In this document: piece after piece, positions 54,732-63,654 of the stretch | Layout of the letters: each line of letters opens with the position of its first letter | Position numbering within the stretch: the first letter of the stretch is position 1 | NCBI GenBank assembly: GCA_001913845.2 | Contig: MKGP02000066.1 | Span: forward strand, 46,486-110,485 | Direction of reading: 5' to 3' | Length of the DNA stretch: 64,000 bases | From: Limnothrix sp. CACIAM 69d | GTDB taxonomy: Bacteria; Cyanobacteriota; Cyanobacteriia; CACIAM-69d | Position numbers and translations under genes: made by a program | The notes under the pieces: model-generated | Database searches by the model: none | The model's input: only the letters and a program-made list of their open reading frames with translations | What the model was told of the DNA's origin: nothing

Positions 54732-56360
54732 TTAGAAAGAGAACACGGTGCGCACCACACCCACCACTTGGGTCTCGTTATCGTTGTTATGCTCCGGGTT
54801 GAAAATCGCAATCACACCGGGCGTAATGGCAATGTTGTCCGTGAGCTGGTGGTAGTAGAGCGCCTCCAGGTGGAACGAGGTATCGCGATCTTCGCGGCTG
54901 TCCACATCGTTTTGGGTAGCCTTGGGCGGCATCCCGAAAATAATCCCGCCCAAGTTGCCTTCCTTGAATAGATCCGGAAAGGCCATCGTGACGGCCCAAT
55001 TCCAAATGTCGGCATTGGCTCCCCGATCGTTGCCGGACTTGGCTGTTGCGTCGGTGTAGCCCACCCAACCGGACAGATTGAAACGAGGACTAAACTGCAC
55101 CGAACCGATCAACCCATAGGAGTTGGCCAACGTATCAACCCGACTGAAGGGCTGTTGGGCAAAGGCACTGCCCACGCCATCTGTGATGTTCACGTCGGCT
55201 TCGTCAAAGTAGGTGTGGGCGAAGGTGAAGCCAATGCCAGCGTTTTTGCTGGGCTGATATAGGATTTGGCCCAAAATGCCGTAGCTGCCGTTGAACAGGC
55301 CCGCCTCATCAGCCGGGTTGCTGCCCTGGGGCGCACGGTAGGTCAGATCCACAGACCACCGATCGCTAAAGTCATGCTCGATCGCGATCCCGGGGCCCCG
55401 AACACTGCGGTAGATCGAACTAAAGCGACCAAACCGGGACAGGGAACCGGAACTGTCACTGCGCAGAAACGAATTCAACGGATCGGCAATGCCGTCAGTT
55501 CCTTGACCGCTGGCAATCAGCCACAGGTGGGTTTTCTGCCCGATCGGGAAACGATAGTGCAGATCGTCCAATCGGAACTGATTGTTGCTGTTGCCATCGA
55601 AAGCCAGGCGGGTCATGCTGGTTCCCGTCACAGCCCCATCGATCGGGATGATGTTGTTGCTTTGCAGCCGCACCCGCAGCTCATCCTTGCCCGTAAAGCT
55701 AGTGTTGAAGTTCAGCCGCGCTCGGTAGGAAAACGCGGTGTTGTAATCCAAGTCACCGCCGCCGGCCCGCCCATTACCAAACACATCATCTAAGGCAAAA
55801 ATCACTTCGCCTTTCAGTTTGGTGGTGGTCGAAAACTGGTTGGCTTCCAGCTCGGACGTGCGGGCTTCCAGGGCATCCACTCGCCCCCGGAGGCCGGCCA
55901 GCTCCGCTGCGAATTCCTCTTGCAGTTTTTGCAATTTCCGCAGGTCTTCCTTGGTCGCGAGTGGATCCGTGGCGGACTTGATTAGCTCATTGATCCGATC
56001 GAGACAGGCATTCAACCCGGCCACAAATTCATAGCGACTGAGGGGCCGGTTGCCCTTGAACGTGCCATCGGGATAACCGGCAATGCAGCCATAGCGCTCC
56101 ACCAAGGATTGCAGCGCCTGAAACGCCCAATCGGTGGGTTGCACATCCGAGAGCTGTGAAACGGCGGTGACTTGAGCCAGGTCATCCGTGCTGAAATGAT
56201 CGGTTCCCAACATGTCGGCTGCGGTGGCCACCGCCGGGCGATCGGCCAAGGTCAGCACAGGAATTTCCGAAGCGATCGCCCCCGTGGGTATTCCCAAAAT
56301 CAGGGCAAGAAAAGGCAGCAGTGAATAATGAACGAGTCGTGGAGCAAAGGGATGGATCAT
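54732..56360 (-). CDS. SLH/OprB-type outer membrane porin (copy 2)
   Basis: A 542-residue paralogue of the porin at 52948, the same length and same layout: signal peptide, SLH domain (about 68-130), coiled coil (about 140-175), OprB-type barrel ending VGVVRTVFSF. Differences concentrate in the barrel (for example TTTKLKGEVIFALDDVFGNGRAG against ATKLQSEAMFALADVWGDEKAG). The high identity of the N-terminal DNA suggests recent duplication or gene conversion. 155 bp separate the two. The copies could serve different solutes or conditions. Confidence 0.92.
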   Translation of the reverse strand: MIHPFAPRLVHYSLLPFLALILGIPTGAIASEIPVLTLADRPAVATAADMLGTDHFSTDDLAQVTAVSQLSDVQPTDWAFQALQSLVERYGCIAGYPDGTFKGNRPLSRYEFVAGLNACLDRINELIKSATDPLATKEDLRKLQKLQEEFAAELAGLRGRVDALEARTSELEANQFSTTTKLKGEVIFALDDVFGNGRAGGGDLDYNTAFSYRARLNFNTSFTGKDELRVRLQSNNIIPIDGAVTGTSMTRLAFDGNSNNQFRLDDLHYRFPIGQKTHLWLIASGQGTDGIADPLNSFLRSDSSGSLSRFGRFSSIYRSVRGPGIAIEHDFSDRWSVDLTYRAPQGSNPADEAGLFNGSYGILGQILYQPSKNAGIGFTFAHTYFDEADVNITDGVGSAFAQQPFSRVDTLANSYGLIGSVQFSPRFNLSGWVGYTDATAKSGNDRGANADIWNWAVTMAFPDLFKEGNLGGIIFGMPPKATQNDVDSREDRDTSFHLEALYYHQLTDNIAITPGVIAIFNPEHNNDNETQVVGVVRTVFSF

Positions 56361-56912
56361 CAGAAATTCCTAGGCGTTTCCTGGGGAGCTAGCGGGTAGC
56401 TATTCTGTGGGGCTAGCTGGCAGGTAGAATTCGCAGTCAACGCACGAGCACCCAAAACAGAAATCTTCAGATTCATAACCCATGGTGAATTCAGATGTCA
56501 TCCCAAATTTTGCTGATTTCTACCCTCAAACTCCTTAGTTCTTGATTCGCGTTCTAACTTCAGATCTGTCAATTTTTCTGATCATTTCTGATTTTTTCCT
56601 TCGTCAAATTTCACTTTGCTTGCTGTTTGCGCATCCTTGGCAGATATCTAGCCATGGTTGATCGTGATTGATTGCAGATCCCGATCGCGTATCAATCAAG
56701 ACAGGGCGATACAGAGATCCGCTGAGCGATTGGAGCCGCTGAGCTGCCACCGGTCGATCGAGCCATGCGGGCGAATTCATAGGCGATAATGGAGGGGACT
56801 CTGTACTGAAATTGCCGTCAAGCCACCCCGATCGATTGTCTGCCCGCCTTTGCAAACAGGCCCGGCCGCCAATCCGTCAGGGCGGCTTGATTTGTGTCTC
56901 TACCGGTTGGCT
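56361..56912. other. Intergenic region between divergent porin and ABC exporter genes
   Basis: About 550 bp that should contain both promoters. It has the near-repeat GGGGAGCTAGCGGGTAGCTA/GGGGCTAGCTGGCAGGTAG at 56384-56423 and is AT-richer from 56450 to 56640. I found no NtcA-type box and no convincing gene. Confidence 0.5.
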
Positions 56913-58739
56913 ATGACTGTGAATCTTGCTGCTGCGCAAACCCCGTCCGATCGCCGCTCTGAAACTGACTGGCGGCTTTTTTTGCGACTGGTGCCCTACG
57001 CCCGTCGCAGCGGCAAGCTGCTGATTGTGTCGCTGATTTTGTTGCTGCCCTTGTCCTTGGGCAATGCATTGCAACCAATTTTGGTGGGTCAAGCCATCTC
57101 GCTGATTCGAGGCGAGGCCAGCGCCTGGGATTTTCTGGAAGCGATGCCCCTGCGATCGGGTCTGAACACGGTGGGGCTGTTGGTGTTGGTGACGGTGGCG
57201 GTGCGGTTGGCGCTCCAGGGGCTTCAGGGCTACCTGGTGCAGGAAGTGGGCCAACGGATTACGGCGGATATTCGTAATGATTTATTCGATCATGTGACCG
57301 CGCTGGCCATGCGCTTTTTCGATCGCACGCCCGTGGGTCGGTTGATCACCCGCCTAACCAGTGATGTGGATGCGTTAGGTGAAGTTTTTTCCACGGGCGC
57401 GATCGGGATTGTGAGCGACCTATTATCGATCGTGGTGTTGGTGGCCACAATGCTGACTTTGCAATGGCAATTGGCGTTATTGCTGTTGCTGATGTTGATC
57501 CCGATCGCGGGGGCGATTGTTTATTTCCAAGGGGAATTTCGGAAAGCCAACTATCGGGCCCGAGAGCGGTTATCGGATTTGAATTCGATGCTGCAAGAAA
57601 ATCTGGTGGGTGTGAATGTGGTGCAGTTGTTCCGTCGAGAACGCTACAACGCTAAACAGTTTCGGAAGACCAATCAAGACTATATTCACGAAGTCGATCG
57701 CACCATCTTTTTCGACTCGGCTGTTTCAGCCACCTTGGAATGGATTTCCCTCGTTGCGATCGCCGGTGTGCTTTGGTATGGCGGCGCATTGGTGGCGGGC
57801 AAAACGATCGAGTTTGGAACCTTGGCGGCTTTCATTCTCTTTGCCCAGCGGATGTTTGATCCCTTGCGAGAATTTGCCGAAAAATTCACCGCCATTCAAG
57901 CGGGATTCACCGCCATTGAACGAATTAACGGGATCTTCTCGGAGCCGATCGAAATCCAAGACCCGCCCAAGGTCGATCGCACCCAATTTGCCAGCCTGAA
58001 AACCCGTGGTGAAATTCGCTTTGAGCATGTTTCCTTTGGCTACAAAGCCGATGAAATTGTGCTCCACGACCTAGACTTCACCATCCATCCCGGCGAAAAA
58101 GTGGCCTTCGTGGGGCCCACGGGCGCGGGCAAATCTTCAATCATCCGGCTACTCAGCCGTTTATACGAAGTCACTGAAGGGCGAATTCTGCTCGATGGCG
58201 TGGACATTCGCGACATGGCCCAGGCCGATTTGCGCCGAGAATTAGGGATTATTTTGCAAGATGGATTTCTCTTTTCCGGCGACGTAAAAAGCAACATTAC
58301 CCTCGGGGAAAATTATGGGCTGACCGAGGTGCAAGCCGCCGCCGAACGAGTCAGCATTGATGAATTTATCCGGCAATTACCCCAAGGCTATGATTCGGAG
58401 TTGCGTGAGCGCGGCACCAATTTATCGGGCGGTCAAAAGCAGCTTTTGGCCTTTGCACGGGTGGCCATTCGAGAACCCAAAGTGCTGATTTTGGATGAAG
58501 CTACGTCCAGTTTGGATGTGGCCACGGAAGCGGTTATTCAAGCAGCGGTTGATCGGATGATGCGCGATCGCACAGCGATTATTATTGCGCACCGACTGTC
58601 CACCATTCGCAATGTTGATCGTATCTTTGCTCTCAAGCGGGGGCGTTTGGCGGAGTCTGGAACCCACGATCAATTGATGGATTTAGATGGCCTGTATGCC
58701 AGTCTTTATCGATTGCAAATGCTGGGAGCAAATGTTTAG
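56913..58739 (+). CDS. ABC exporter, fused permease-ATPase (MsbA/MDR type)
   Basis: A 608-residue half-transporter that should work as a homodimer. From ATG 56913 (MTVNLAAAQTPSDRRSETDW) the membrane part (about 30-320) has six hydrophobic segments and the loop RFFDRTPVGRLITRLTSDVDALGEVF typical of type IV exporters. The ATPase (about 355-605) has Walker A VGPTGAGKSS, the Q-loop LGIILQDGFLFSG, signature LSGGQKQLLAFARV, Walker B VLILDEATSSLD, and IIIAHRLSTI. All motifs are intact. A longer frame from 56850 adds 21 unlikely residues. The substrate (lipid, drug or peptide) cannot be told. Confidence 0.92.
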   Translation: MTVNLAAAQTPSDRRSETDWRLFLRLVPYARRSGKLLIVSLILLLPLSLGNALQPILVGQAISLIRGEASAWDFLEAMPLRSGLNTVGLLVLVTVAVRLALQGLQGYLVQEVGQRITADIRNDLFDHVTALAMRFFDRTPVGRLITRLTSDVDALGEVFSTGAIGIVSDLLSIVVLVATMLTLQWQLALLLLLMLIPIAGAIVYFQGEFRKANYRARERLSDLNSMLQENLVGVNVVQLFRRERYNAKQFRKTNQDYIHEVDRTIFFDSAVSATLEWISLVAIAGVLWYGGALVAGKTIEFGTLAAFILFAQRMFDPLREFAEKFTAIQAGFTAIERINGIFSEPIEIQDPPKVDRTQFASLKTRGEIRFEHVSFGYKADEIVLHDLDFTIHPGEKVAFVGPTGAGKSSIIRLLSRLYEVTEGRILLDGVDIRDMAQADLRRELGIILQDGFLFSGDVKSNITLGENYGLTEVQAAAERVSIDEFIRQLPQGYDSELRERGTNLSGGQKQLLAFARVAIREPKVLILDEATSSLDVATEAVIQAAVDRMMRDRTAIIIAHRLSTIRNVDRIFALKRGRLAESGTHDQLMDLDGLYASLYRLQMLGANV

Positions 58740-58897
58740 CAATCGGTTGACTTTACCGAGCGATCGGTGATTTTATGCGATCGCCCCACCCAAGCACCCC
58801 AACAGCCCCGCGATCGCCTGCCGCTAATTCTGATCGATGTTTTCGATCGAGTTGTAAAACAGAGACAGATTAGACAAACCCCACGGGAGGCTAAGTG

Positions 58898-59512
58898 ATG
58901 GAACCGCTGGCAATGGGCGCAACGGCGATCGGGGTGTTGCTGCTGAAAAAGTCGGCGGAAACCACCAGCGAACGGTTAACCCAGGAAGTGCTGGAGCCGA
59001 TCTTGCCCCAAATCCGAACAGCGGTGGGTGCTTTGGCGGCTCCGATGCGCGATCGGGTGGCGGCCCTGGGCGATCGGGTGGCGGCGCGGCTCCCGGCGGC
59101 TAATCTGAAAAATCCGTTCGACGATTGGACGCTGTTGGAGGCGATCGTGCTGGCAGAGGCGGCCGATCCGGCAACGGCGGCCACAGTGAGCGAGGTGGCG
59201 GCTAGCTTACCGGCGATCAACAGCAAAATCGATCAGCAAAAGACTGGCGTGATGTTTAACGATCCAGTCGAGCGGGTTGCCTTTGAGTTAAGCTGGCAAG
59301 CCCTGAGCCAGGAAGTACAACGGCTGGCGGTGTTGTTGGGTTGCTTTGGGCCGGCTCCGGTGTTGTGGGAGTGGGTGCAGGGTTGCAGCCTCCGAAGTTT
59401 ATATAGTCTGGTGCAAGCTGCCCTTCAGCAAGGTCGCGCCGCCGAACTCTCCGACCACCCCCTCACCCAAGCCATTCTGAAACAACTCACCACCCCACCC
59501 AAAACCCCGTAA
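58898..59512 (+). CDS. Shortened STAND/NB-ARC-like protein lacking its NTPase core
   Basis: A 204-residue protein. The beginning (MEPLAMGATAIGVLLLKKSAETTSERL) is like the N-terminus of cyanobacterial NB-ARC/TPR proteins. Residues about 125-195 (VERVAFELSWQALSQEVQRLAVLLGCFGPAPVLWEWVQGCS) resemble the winged-helix part that normally follows the NB-ARC NTPase (FELSWxxL ... LLSLFAxAPIPW). No P-loop or Walker B is present between them. I infer an internal deletion that removed the NTPase, leaving a fused remnant, though the frame is open and may be expressed. ATG at 58898 has GGGAGG ten bases upstream. The stop codon touches a palindrome. Confidence 0.6.
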   Translation: MEPLAMGATAIGVLLLKKSAETTSERLTQEVLEPILPQIRTAVGALAAPMRDRVAALGDRVAARLPAANLKNPFDDWTLLEAIVLAEAADPATAATVSEVAASLPAINSKIDQQKTGVMFNDPVERVAFELSWQALSQEVQRLAVLLGCFGPAPVLWEWVQGCSLRSLYSLVQAALQQGRAAELSDHPLTQAILKQLTTPPKTP

Positions 59513-59568
59513 GGTGCGTAGGGCAACGGTGCGCAGATTCCCGAGATGGGTTTTGTACCCTACGCACC
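59513..59568. repeat. Inverted repeat directly after a stop codon
   Basis: GGTGCGTAGGG at 59513-59523 and CCCTACGCACC at 59558-59568 are perfect inverted repeats around a 34-bp loop. The left arm starts on the base after the TAA stop of the preceding gene. It could be a small mobile palindrome or a terminator-like hairpin; there is no T-run. Confidence 0.75.
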
Positions 59569-59639
59569 GCCACCATCGATGCGGCCAAACCGACTCGTGA
59601 TCTCGAGGAGCGATCGACGGTGCGTGGGAGCCAAGTCAG

Positions 59640-59815
59640 CCAAACCGTTACCACAAAGGTGTTTTCCTACACCCCCTTGTGGTTTCAATCGAGTATGGGT
59701 CAGATTCCCCGCCGCTCTGCGGCGAAAACAAAAAGCCTGCAATCCAAATCTTTAGGTTTGGGAGCAGATCCAATTCCATACCCCGTCCGCTTGCGGCGGG
59801 GTTCTTGATTCCTCG
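59640..59815. repeat. Hairpin cluster of uncertain origin
   Basis: Two GC-rich hairpins, CCGCCGCTCTGCGGCG near 59710 and CCCCGTCCGCTTGCGGCGGGG near 59785-59805, lie about 80 bp apart with CCACAAAGGTG...CCTTGTGG pairing to their left. The arrangement recalls the terminal hairpins of IS200/IS605-type elements, but no transposase remains, so this is only a suggestion. Confidence 0.35.
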
Positions 59816-59852
59816 CCCAGCCCGGGGGCCGGGCGCTGCTCTAAGCGCTCTG

Positions 59853-59985
59853 AGAGGATGTTTGGAAACTATCTTTCGGCCCGTGCCAAGCACCAGTAGT
59901 TGTGGGGGCAAGGGGCTTAAGCCCCTTGTCTACGTCGATCACTGAAGCGAACAGAGTAGCAATTTTGGCTTTTCAGACATCCTCT
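59853..59985. repeat. Family B palindromic element, complete copy
   Basis: The ends are GAGAGGATGTTTGGAAA and TTTTCAGACATCCTCTC, about 131 bp apart. The interior core GGGGCTTAAGCCCC then TTGTCTACGTCGATCA is shared with the copies at 258-529 and 33443-33532. Flanks read TGA on the left and TCA on the right, so no clear target duplication is seen here. Confidence 0.88.
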
Positions 59986-60171
59986 CAAAGGACGGGGTTT
60001 CAGACCCAGGAGTTTTTGATGAAAATCAGCTTGCCGTGCCAGTAGGTCTAAATCAACCGCGTTCGGCAATCGACACCACCAGCCGCCCGCCCTCAATCCG
60101 TCAACCTATGCTTTACTATCGACAAGCATCCCGACTTCGGATCTATTGCAATCCATCCCCCTTTGCAGTCA

Positions 60172-61137
60172 ATGACCTCTGAATCGATTCGCCAGCGCTC
60201 TGACCTGCTTGGAACGCAAATCATTACCCGAAACACCGGCAAGCGCCTGGGCATCATCAGCCAGGTTTGGGTCGATATTGATCGCCAGGAGATTATTGGC
60301 TTTGGCGTAAAGGACAATATCCTCGCCGTTTCGGCCATGCCGCGCTTCATGAATCTGGATAGCATCAGTCAAATTGGTGATGTGATCCTGGTGGAGGACG
60401 ATCGGGCGATCGAGGATTACATTGAAGCGGATGCCTACAACACCTTGATTGGTTGTGAGGTGATCACCGAAACCGGCGAACTGCTGGGGAAGGTGCGCGG
60501 GTTCAAGTTTGATGTGGAAGATGGCAAGCTGGTTTCGATCGTCATTGCCTCGATCGGCCTGCCCCAAGTGCCCGAACAGGTGATCAGCACCTATGAACTC
60601 CCGATCGAAGAAGTGGTCAGCACGGGCCCCGATCGGCTGATTGTGTTTGAAGGGGCCGAAGCCCGCCTGATTCAACTCAGTGTTGGTGTTCTGGAGCGTT
60701 TGGGCCTCAGCAGCCCTCCCTGGGAACGGGATGAAGAGGATCTGTACTTTACCCCCACCGCTGCCCCCGGCAACCAACTGGCCTCCGGGTTGCGCACCGA
60801 AGCCCGTCCAGAAATTCGCACCGAAACCCGGGCTGAGCGCCGCTACGAAGAGGAAGCTTGGGAAGAGGAAACCTGGGAAGAGCCGGCCCCGCGCTATGGC
60901 CAACAACGCCGCCAAGATTACGACGAGGACGACAACTGGAGCGATCAGCCCCCGCGCCGCGAACGAGATCGCGAGTATGTGCGGGAAGATGAGTATGACT
61001 ATGAGGAAGTCTACGATCGCTACGATGACAACGTAGATTCCGATGCTTGGACCGATGAGGAACCGGGCTACCGCGCACCCAAGCTAGAGATTCCCGAGAA
61101 GGTGCGGCAACGGGAACCGGAATACGAAGACTACTAA
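60172..61137 (+). CDS. PRC-barrel domain protein with acidic/aromatic C-terminal tail
   Basis: A 321-residue protein with two tandem PRC-barrel units: about 8-75 (LLGTQIITRNTGKRLGIISQVWVDIDRQEIIGFGV) and 93-165 (LIGCEVITETGELLGKVRGFKFDVEDGKLVSIVI). PRC barrels are protein-interaction folds known from RimM and photosynthetic reaction-centre subunit H. From about 205 the tail is charged, first Arg/Glu-rich, then full of Asp, Glu, Tyr and Arg (YDYEEVYDRYDDN), and should be disordered. The start is ATG 60172. The stop TAA at 61135-61137 is formed by the TA target of a family A element plus its first base. Function is unknown. Confidence 0.82.
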   Translation: MTSESIRQRSDLLGTQIITRNTGKRLGIISQVWVDIDRQEIIGFGVKDNILAVSAMPRFMNLDSISQIGDVILVEDDRAIEDYIEADAYNTLIGCEVITETGELLGKVRGFKFDVEDGKLVSIVIASIGLPQVPEQVISTYELPIEEVVSTGPDRLIVFEGAEARLIQLSVGVLERLGLSSPPWERDEEDLYFTPTAAPGNQLASGLRTEARPEIRTETRAERRYEEEAWEEETWEEPAPRYGQQRRQDYDEDDNWSDQPPRRERDREYVREDEYDYEEVYDRYDDNVDSDAWTDEEPGYRAPKLEIPEKVRQREPEYEDY

Positions 61138-61396
61138 TGCCTGTCGTCGTTGAGCACGAAACCCTAGATCTGCCGTCAGCGAATCATGGGTCTACGTGGT
61201 CAACGGCCACAACCGGTTGGCAAGAGCGAGCACGAAACCCTAGATCTGCCGTCAGCGAATCATGGGGGACAAGGGGCTTAAGCCCCTTGTTACGACGATT
61301 AGGGTAGGTGTTACGACGATTAGGGTACGTGTTACGACGATTAGGGCACGGAAGATCAACCGCTTCAGCATCACCTCGAAAGATGACGACACCCCC
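61137..61396. repeat. Family A element, enlarged copy with internal duplications
   Basis: The ends ATGCCTGTCGTCG and TGACGACACCCCC are degenerate terminal repeats, flanked by TA at 61135-61136 and 61397-61398. A 38-bp stretch starting GAGCACGAAACCCTAG occurs at about 61152 and again at 61228. The core GGGGCTTAAGCCCC is at about 61271-61290. After it GTTACGACGATTAGGG occurs three times with a 21-bp period (about 61289-61351). The left TA is part of the stop codon of the PRC-barrel gene. Confidence 0.85.
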
Positions 61397-61547
61397 TAAG
61401 GCTGGTGCGGAATCGTTTGAGCGGCCCGATCGCCCTGCTGCCTGGTTCCTTTTGCCTGAGCTGGCCCCAAAAATCGGCTCGAACGGTGCTCCCGCAATTG
61501 GCCCCTGAAATTCAGTATGTTTAGGGTGGCGGCGCAAAACCCAGATC

Positions 61548-63380
61548 ATGCAGCGATCGAACCTAAGCAAACGGAGCCGACCCCTTCTGGCCCAACGCGC
61601 CATGACGGGCGAGCGGATCACGCTGCGCACCACGGGGAAAGCGGGCGGCGAAGGGGAAATTTATCAAGTTGCGGAAGAATCTAGCCTGCTGGCCAAGATT
61701 TATCACCCCGACCAACGATCGCCCGATCGAGTGGCCAAACTGGCTGCCATGTTGAACGATCCGCCGCTGGATCCGTTGGAACCACCGATTACGATCGCCT
61801 GGCCAGTGGATGCGGTGGTGGTGGATGGGGCGATTATTGGGTTTTTGATGCCCAAAGCACCCGAAACCCGCCCCCTGCACGAGGTTTACACGCCCAAGAT
61901 GCGACGGCGCGAGCTGCCGGGCCTCACCTATCGCTACCTGGTGCGGATGGCTCGCAATCTGGCTGCCGCTGTCGATGTGCTCCATGAACGGGGCTACACG
62001 ATCGGGGATGTGAACGAGTCCAACGTGCTGGCCGCCCCCACCGCCCTGGTGACCCTGGTGGATACGGATTCGTTTCAGGTGGTTGATCGTCAACAGCGGC
62101 GCACTTTCCGTTGTCCCGTAGGCAAGCCGGAATATACGCCCCCGGAACTGCAAGGGCGCAACTTTCGAGAGGTCGATCGCACGGCGGCCCAAGACTGTTT
62201 TGGGTTGGCGGTGTTGCTCTTTCAGTTGTTGATGGAGGGAACCCACCCCTTTGACGGCGCTTTTTTGGGATCTGGCGATCCGCCCCTGATTGACCAACGG
62301 ATTGCGGCCGGGGAATTTCCCTACAGTGCTCGATCGCCCCGTTGGAAACCCAAGCCGATCGCGCCGCCCTTCGCGGGCCTCGATCCGCAATTGCAAAATC
62401 TCTTTCGCCAGGCCTTTGAAACCCGCCACCCGGCCGATCGGCCCAGCGCCCGTCAGTGGGCCGCCGTTTTGGACAGCGCTGAAAACCACCTCGTGACCTG
62501 TAGCACCAATCCCCAGCATGTCTACTTTGGCCATCAGGGTTCCTGTCCCTGGTGCGATCGGGCGCGACAGTTTCGAGGGCGCGATCCCTTTCCCTCTCCG
62601 GCCGCCATCCGGCGCGGCGAGCATATCCAACTGGCCAAAACACACCGCAAGGCTCCCCGGGTCGTGACCCCGCCGCCCATCGCCGCCAGCATCCAAACGA
62701 TTCCCCTGCGCCCCCTGCCGCCCACCGTCACCGCCCGCAACTATTGGCTGGCTCCCGGCTATTCCCGATCGAGCGCTTGGGTCTCCGCCATTGGATTGGG
62801 TTGCTGTTTTTTGGTCTCCGCCGCCATCATTGCCAGCCGAGAAGCCCTCGACTTTTCCACCCCCGGAGTCCCCGCCCTGATCCCCCGTGTCCTGACGGCT
62901 CGCCCCCCTGTCCTTAGCCCAGAACAGCAGCGCCTGGCCCTGATCCAATTTGACAGCACCCGCAGCCAAATCGAAGGCCTCACCAATCAGCTCACTCAAG
63001 AAATGGTGACCCTGATGCAGGATCCCGATCGGCCCCTCGTGCGGCTTTCCCGATCGGCCCTCACGGAGCGATCCCAACGGGCGATCGCCGCTGCCTTGGG
63101 CAAGCCGGGCCTGTTTTATGGCAATGGAACCATTTCCGGCTCCTTACCTCCGGACGGGGAGGCCACCCAAACGGTGCTGCAAATTCAATGGATTGAAGCC
63201 ATTTCCGAATATCAACGACGAATTTTGGGCGATCAATACGCTTGGGGCTATCTGGATTCCGCCACCGTCCGCCACCTCACGGCCGACTCTCGCCAAATTT
63301 TGCTGGACTCGCTCACGCCTGTTCCTGTGGCGGTTCCCAGCACGCTCACCCAGCCCGATCGCCCCGCCAATCAACCCTAG
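61548..63380 (+). CDS. Protein-kinase-like membrane protein with zinc-finger-like motif
   Basis: A 610-residue protein. The kinase-like domain (about 20-315) has a glycine loop GKAGGEGEIYQV, the ATP-anchoring Lys in SLLAKIYHP, a catalytic loop in the form IGDVNESNVLA, and a metal-binding VDTDSFQVV in place of DFG; GKPEYTPPELQG and DCFGLAVLLFQLLMEGTHPF follow. This resembles the YegI/TerY-associated kinase group. A CSTNPQHVYFGHQGSCPWC motif (about 325-345) may bind zinc. One membrane helix (about 410-430: VSAIGLGCCFLVSAAIIA) leads to an extracytoplasmic C-terminal domain. The usual vWA and PP2C partner genes are not in the window. The start is ATG 61548. Confidence 0.8.
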   Translation: MQRSNLSKRSRPLLAQRAMTGERITLRTTGKAGGEGEIYQVAEESSLLAKIYHPDQRSPDRVAKLAAMLNDPPLDPLEPPITIAWPVDAVVVDGAIIGFLMPKAPETRPLHEVYTPKMRRRELPGLTYRYLVRMARNLAAAVDVLHERGYTIGDVNESNVLAAPTALVTLVDTDSFQVVDRQQRRTFRCPVGKPEYTPPELQGRNFREVDRTAAQDCFGLAVLLFQLLMEGTHPFDGAFLGSGDPPLIDQRIAAGEFPYSARSPRWKPKPIAPPFAGLDPQLQNLFRQAFETRHPADRPSARQWAAVLDSAENHLVTCSTNPQHVYFGHQGSCPWCDRARQFRGRDPFPSPAAIRRGEHIQLAKTHRKAPRVVTPPPIAASIQTIPLRPLPPTVTARNYWLAPGYSRSSAWVSAIGLGCCFLVSAAIIASREALDFSTPGVPALIPRVLTARPPVLSPEQQRLALIQFDSTRSQIEGLTNQLTQEMVTLMQDPDRPLVRLSRSALTERSQRAIAAALGKPGLFYGNGTISGSLPPDGEATQTVLQIQWIEAISEYQRRILGDQYAWGYLDSATVRHLTADSRQILLDSLTPVPVAVPSTLTQPDRPANQP

Positions 63381-63654
63381 GGAGCAAGGCCATGGAGTTA
63401 TGAAAGGGAGTCGCAAAAGAGAGTCACGAAAGGATTGATGGATGCTCCCATGCACCGAGAATGGAGCGCGGCCCAACCGATCGGGAATGGTCGCGAATCC
63501 GGGATGGTCGATCGAGCCGTGGCCCATGAATCGATCGGCCCATTGCCCCCCAAATCCCATAGGGGCGCATGGCGATGCGCCCTCCGGTACGCGAGATCTC
63601 CGAGGGCCAATTCGTTTCGATCAATCCTGGCGGAGGGCGTACAGCGGTACGCCC
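63381..63654. other. Intergenic region between convergent genes
   Basis: About 275 bp between the convergent kinase-like and TPR genes. The right half is the palindromic repeat at 63560-63657. The left half has no gene. Confidence 0.5.

Larger units (their letters stand above)
59513..60171. other. Repeat-rich intergenic region
   Basis: About 660 bp without a convincing gene. It holds the palindrome at 59513-59568, two GC hairpins between 59640 and 59815, and a complete family B element at 59853-59985. It looks like a landing zone for small non-coding repeats. Confidence 0.65.

Noticed and set aside
59680..59720. GTTTCAATC followed by short sequence, resembling a CRISPR repeat end
   Set aside because: Only one copy is present and there are no spacers at regular intervals, so it is not an array.
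61563..63077. 504-codon open frame on the minus strand opposite the kinase-like gene
   Set aside because: Low-complexity Gly/Gln/Arg sequence typical of antisense reading in GC-rich DNA; the plus strand has clear kinase motifs.
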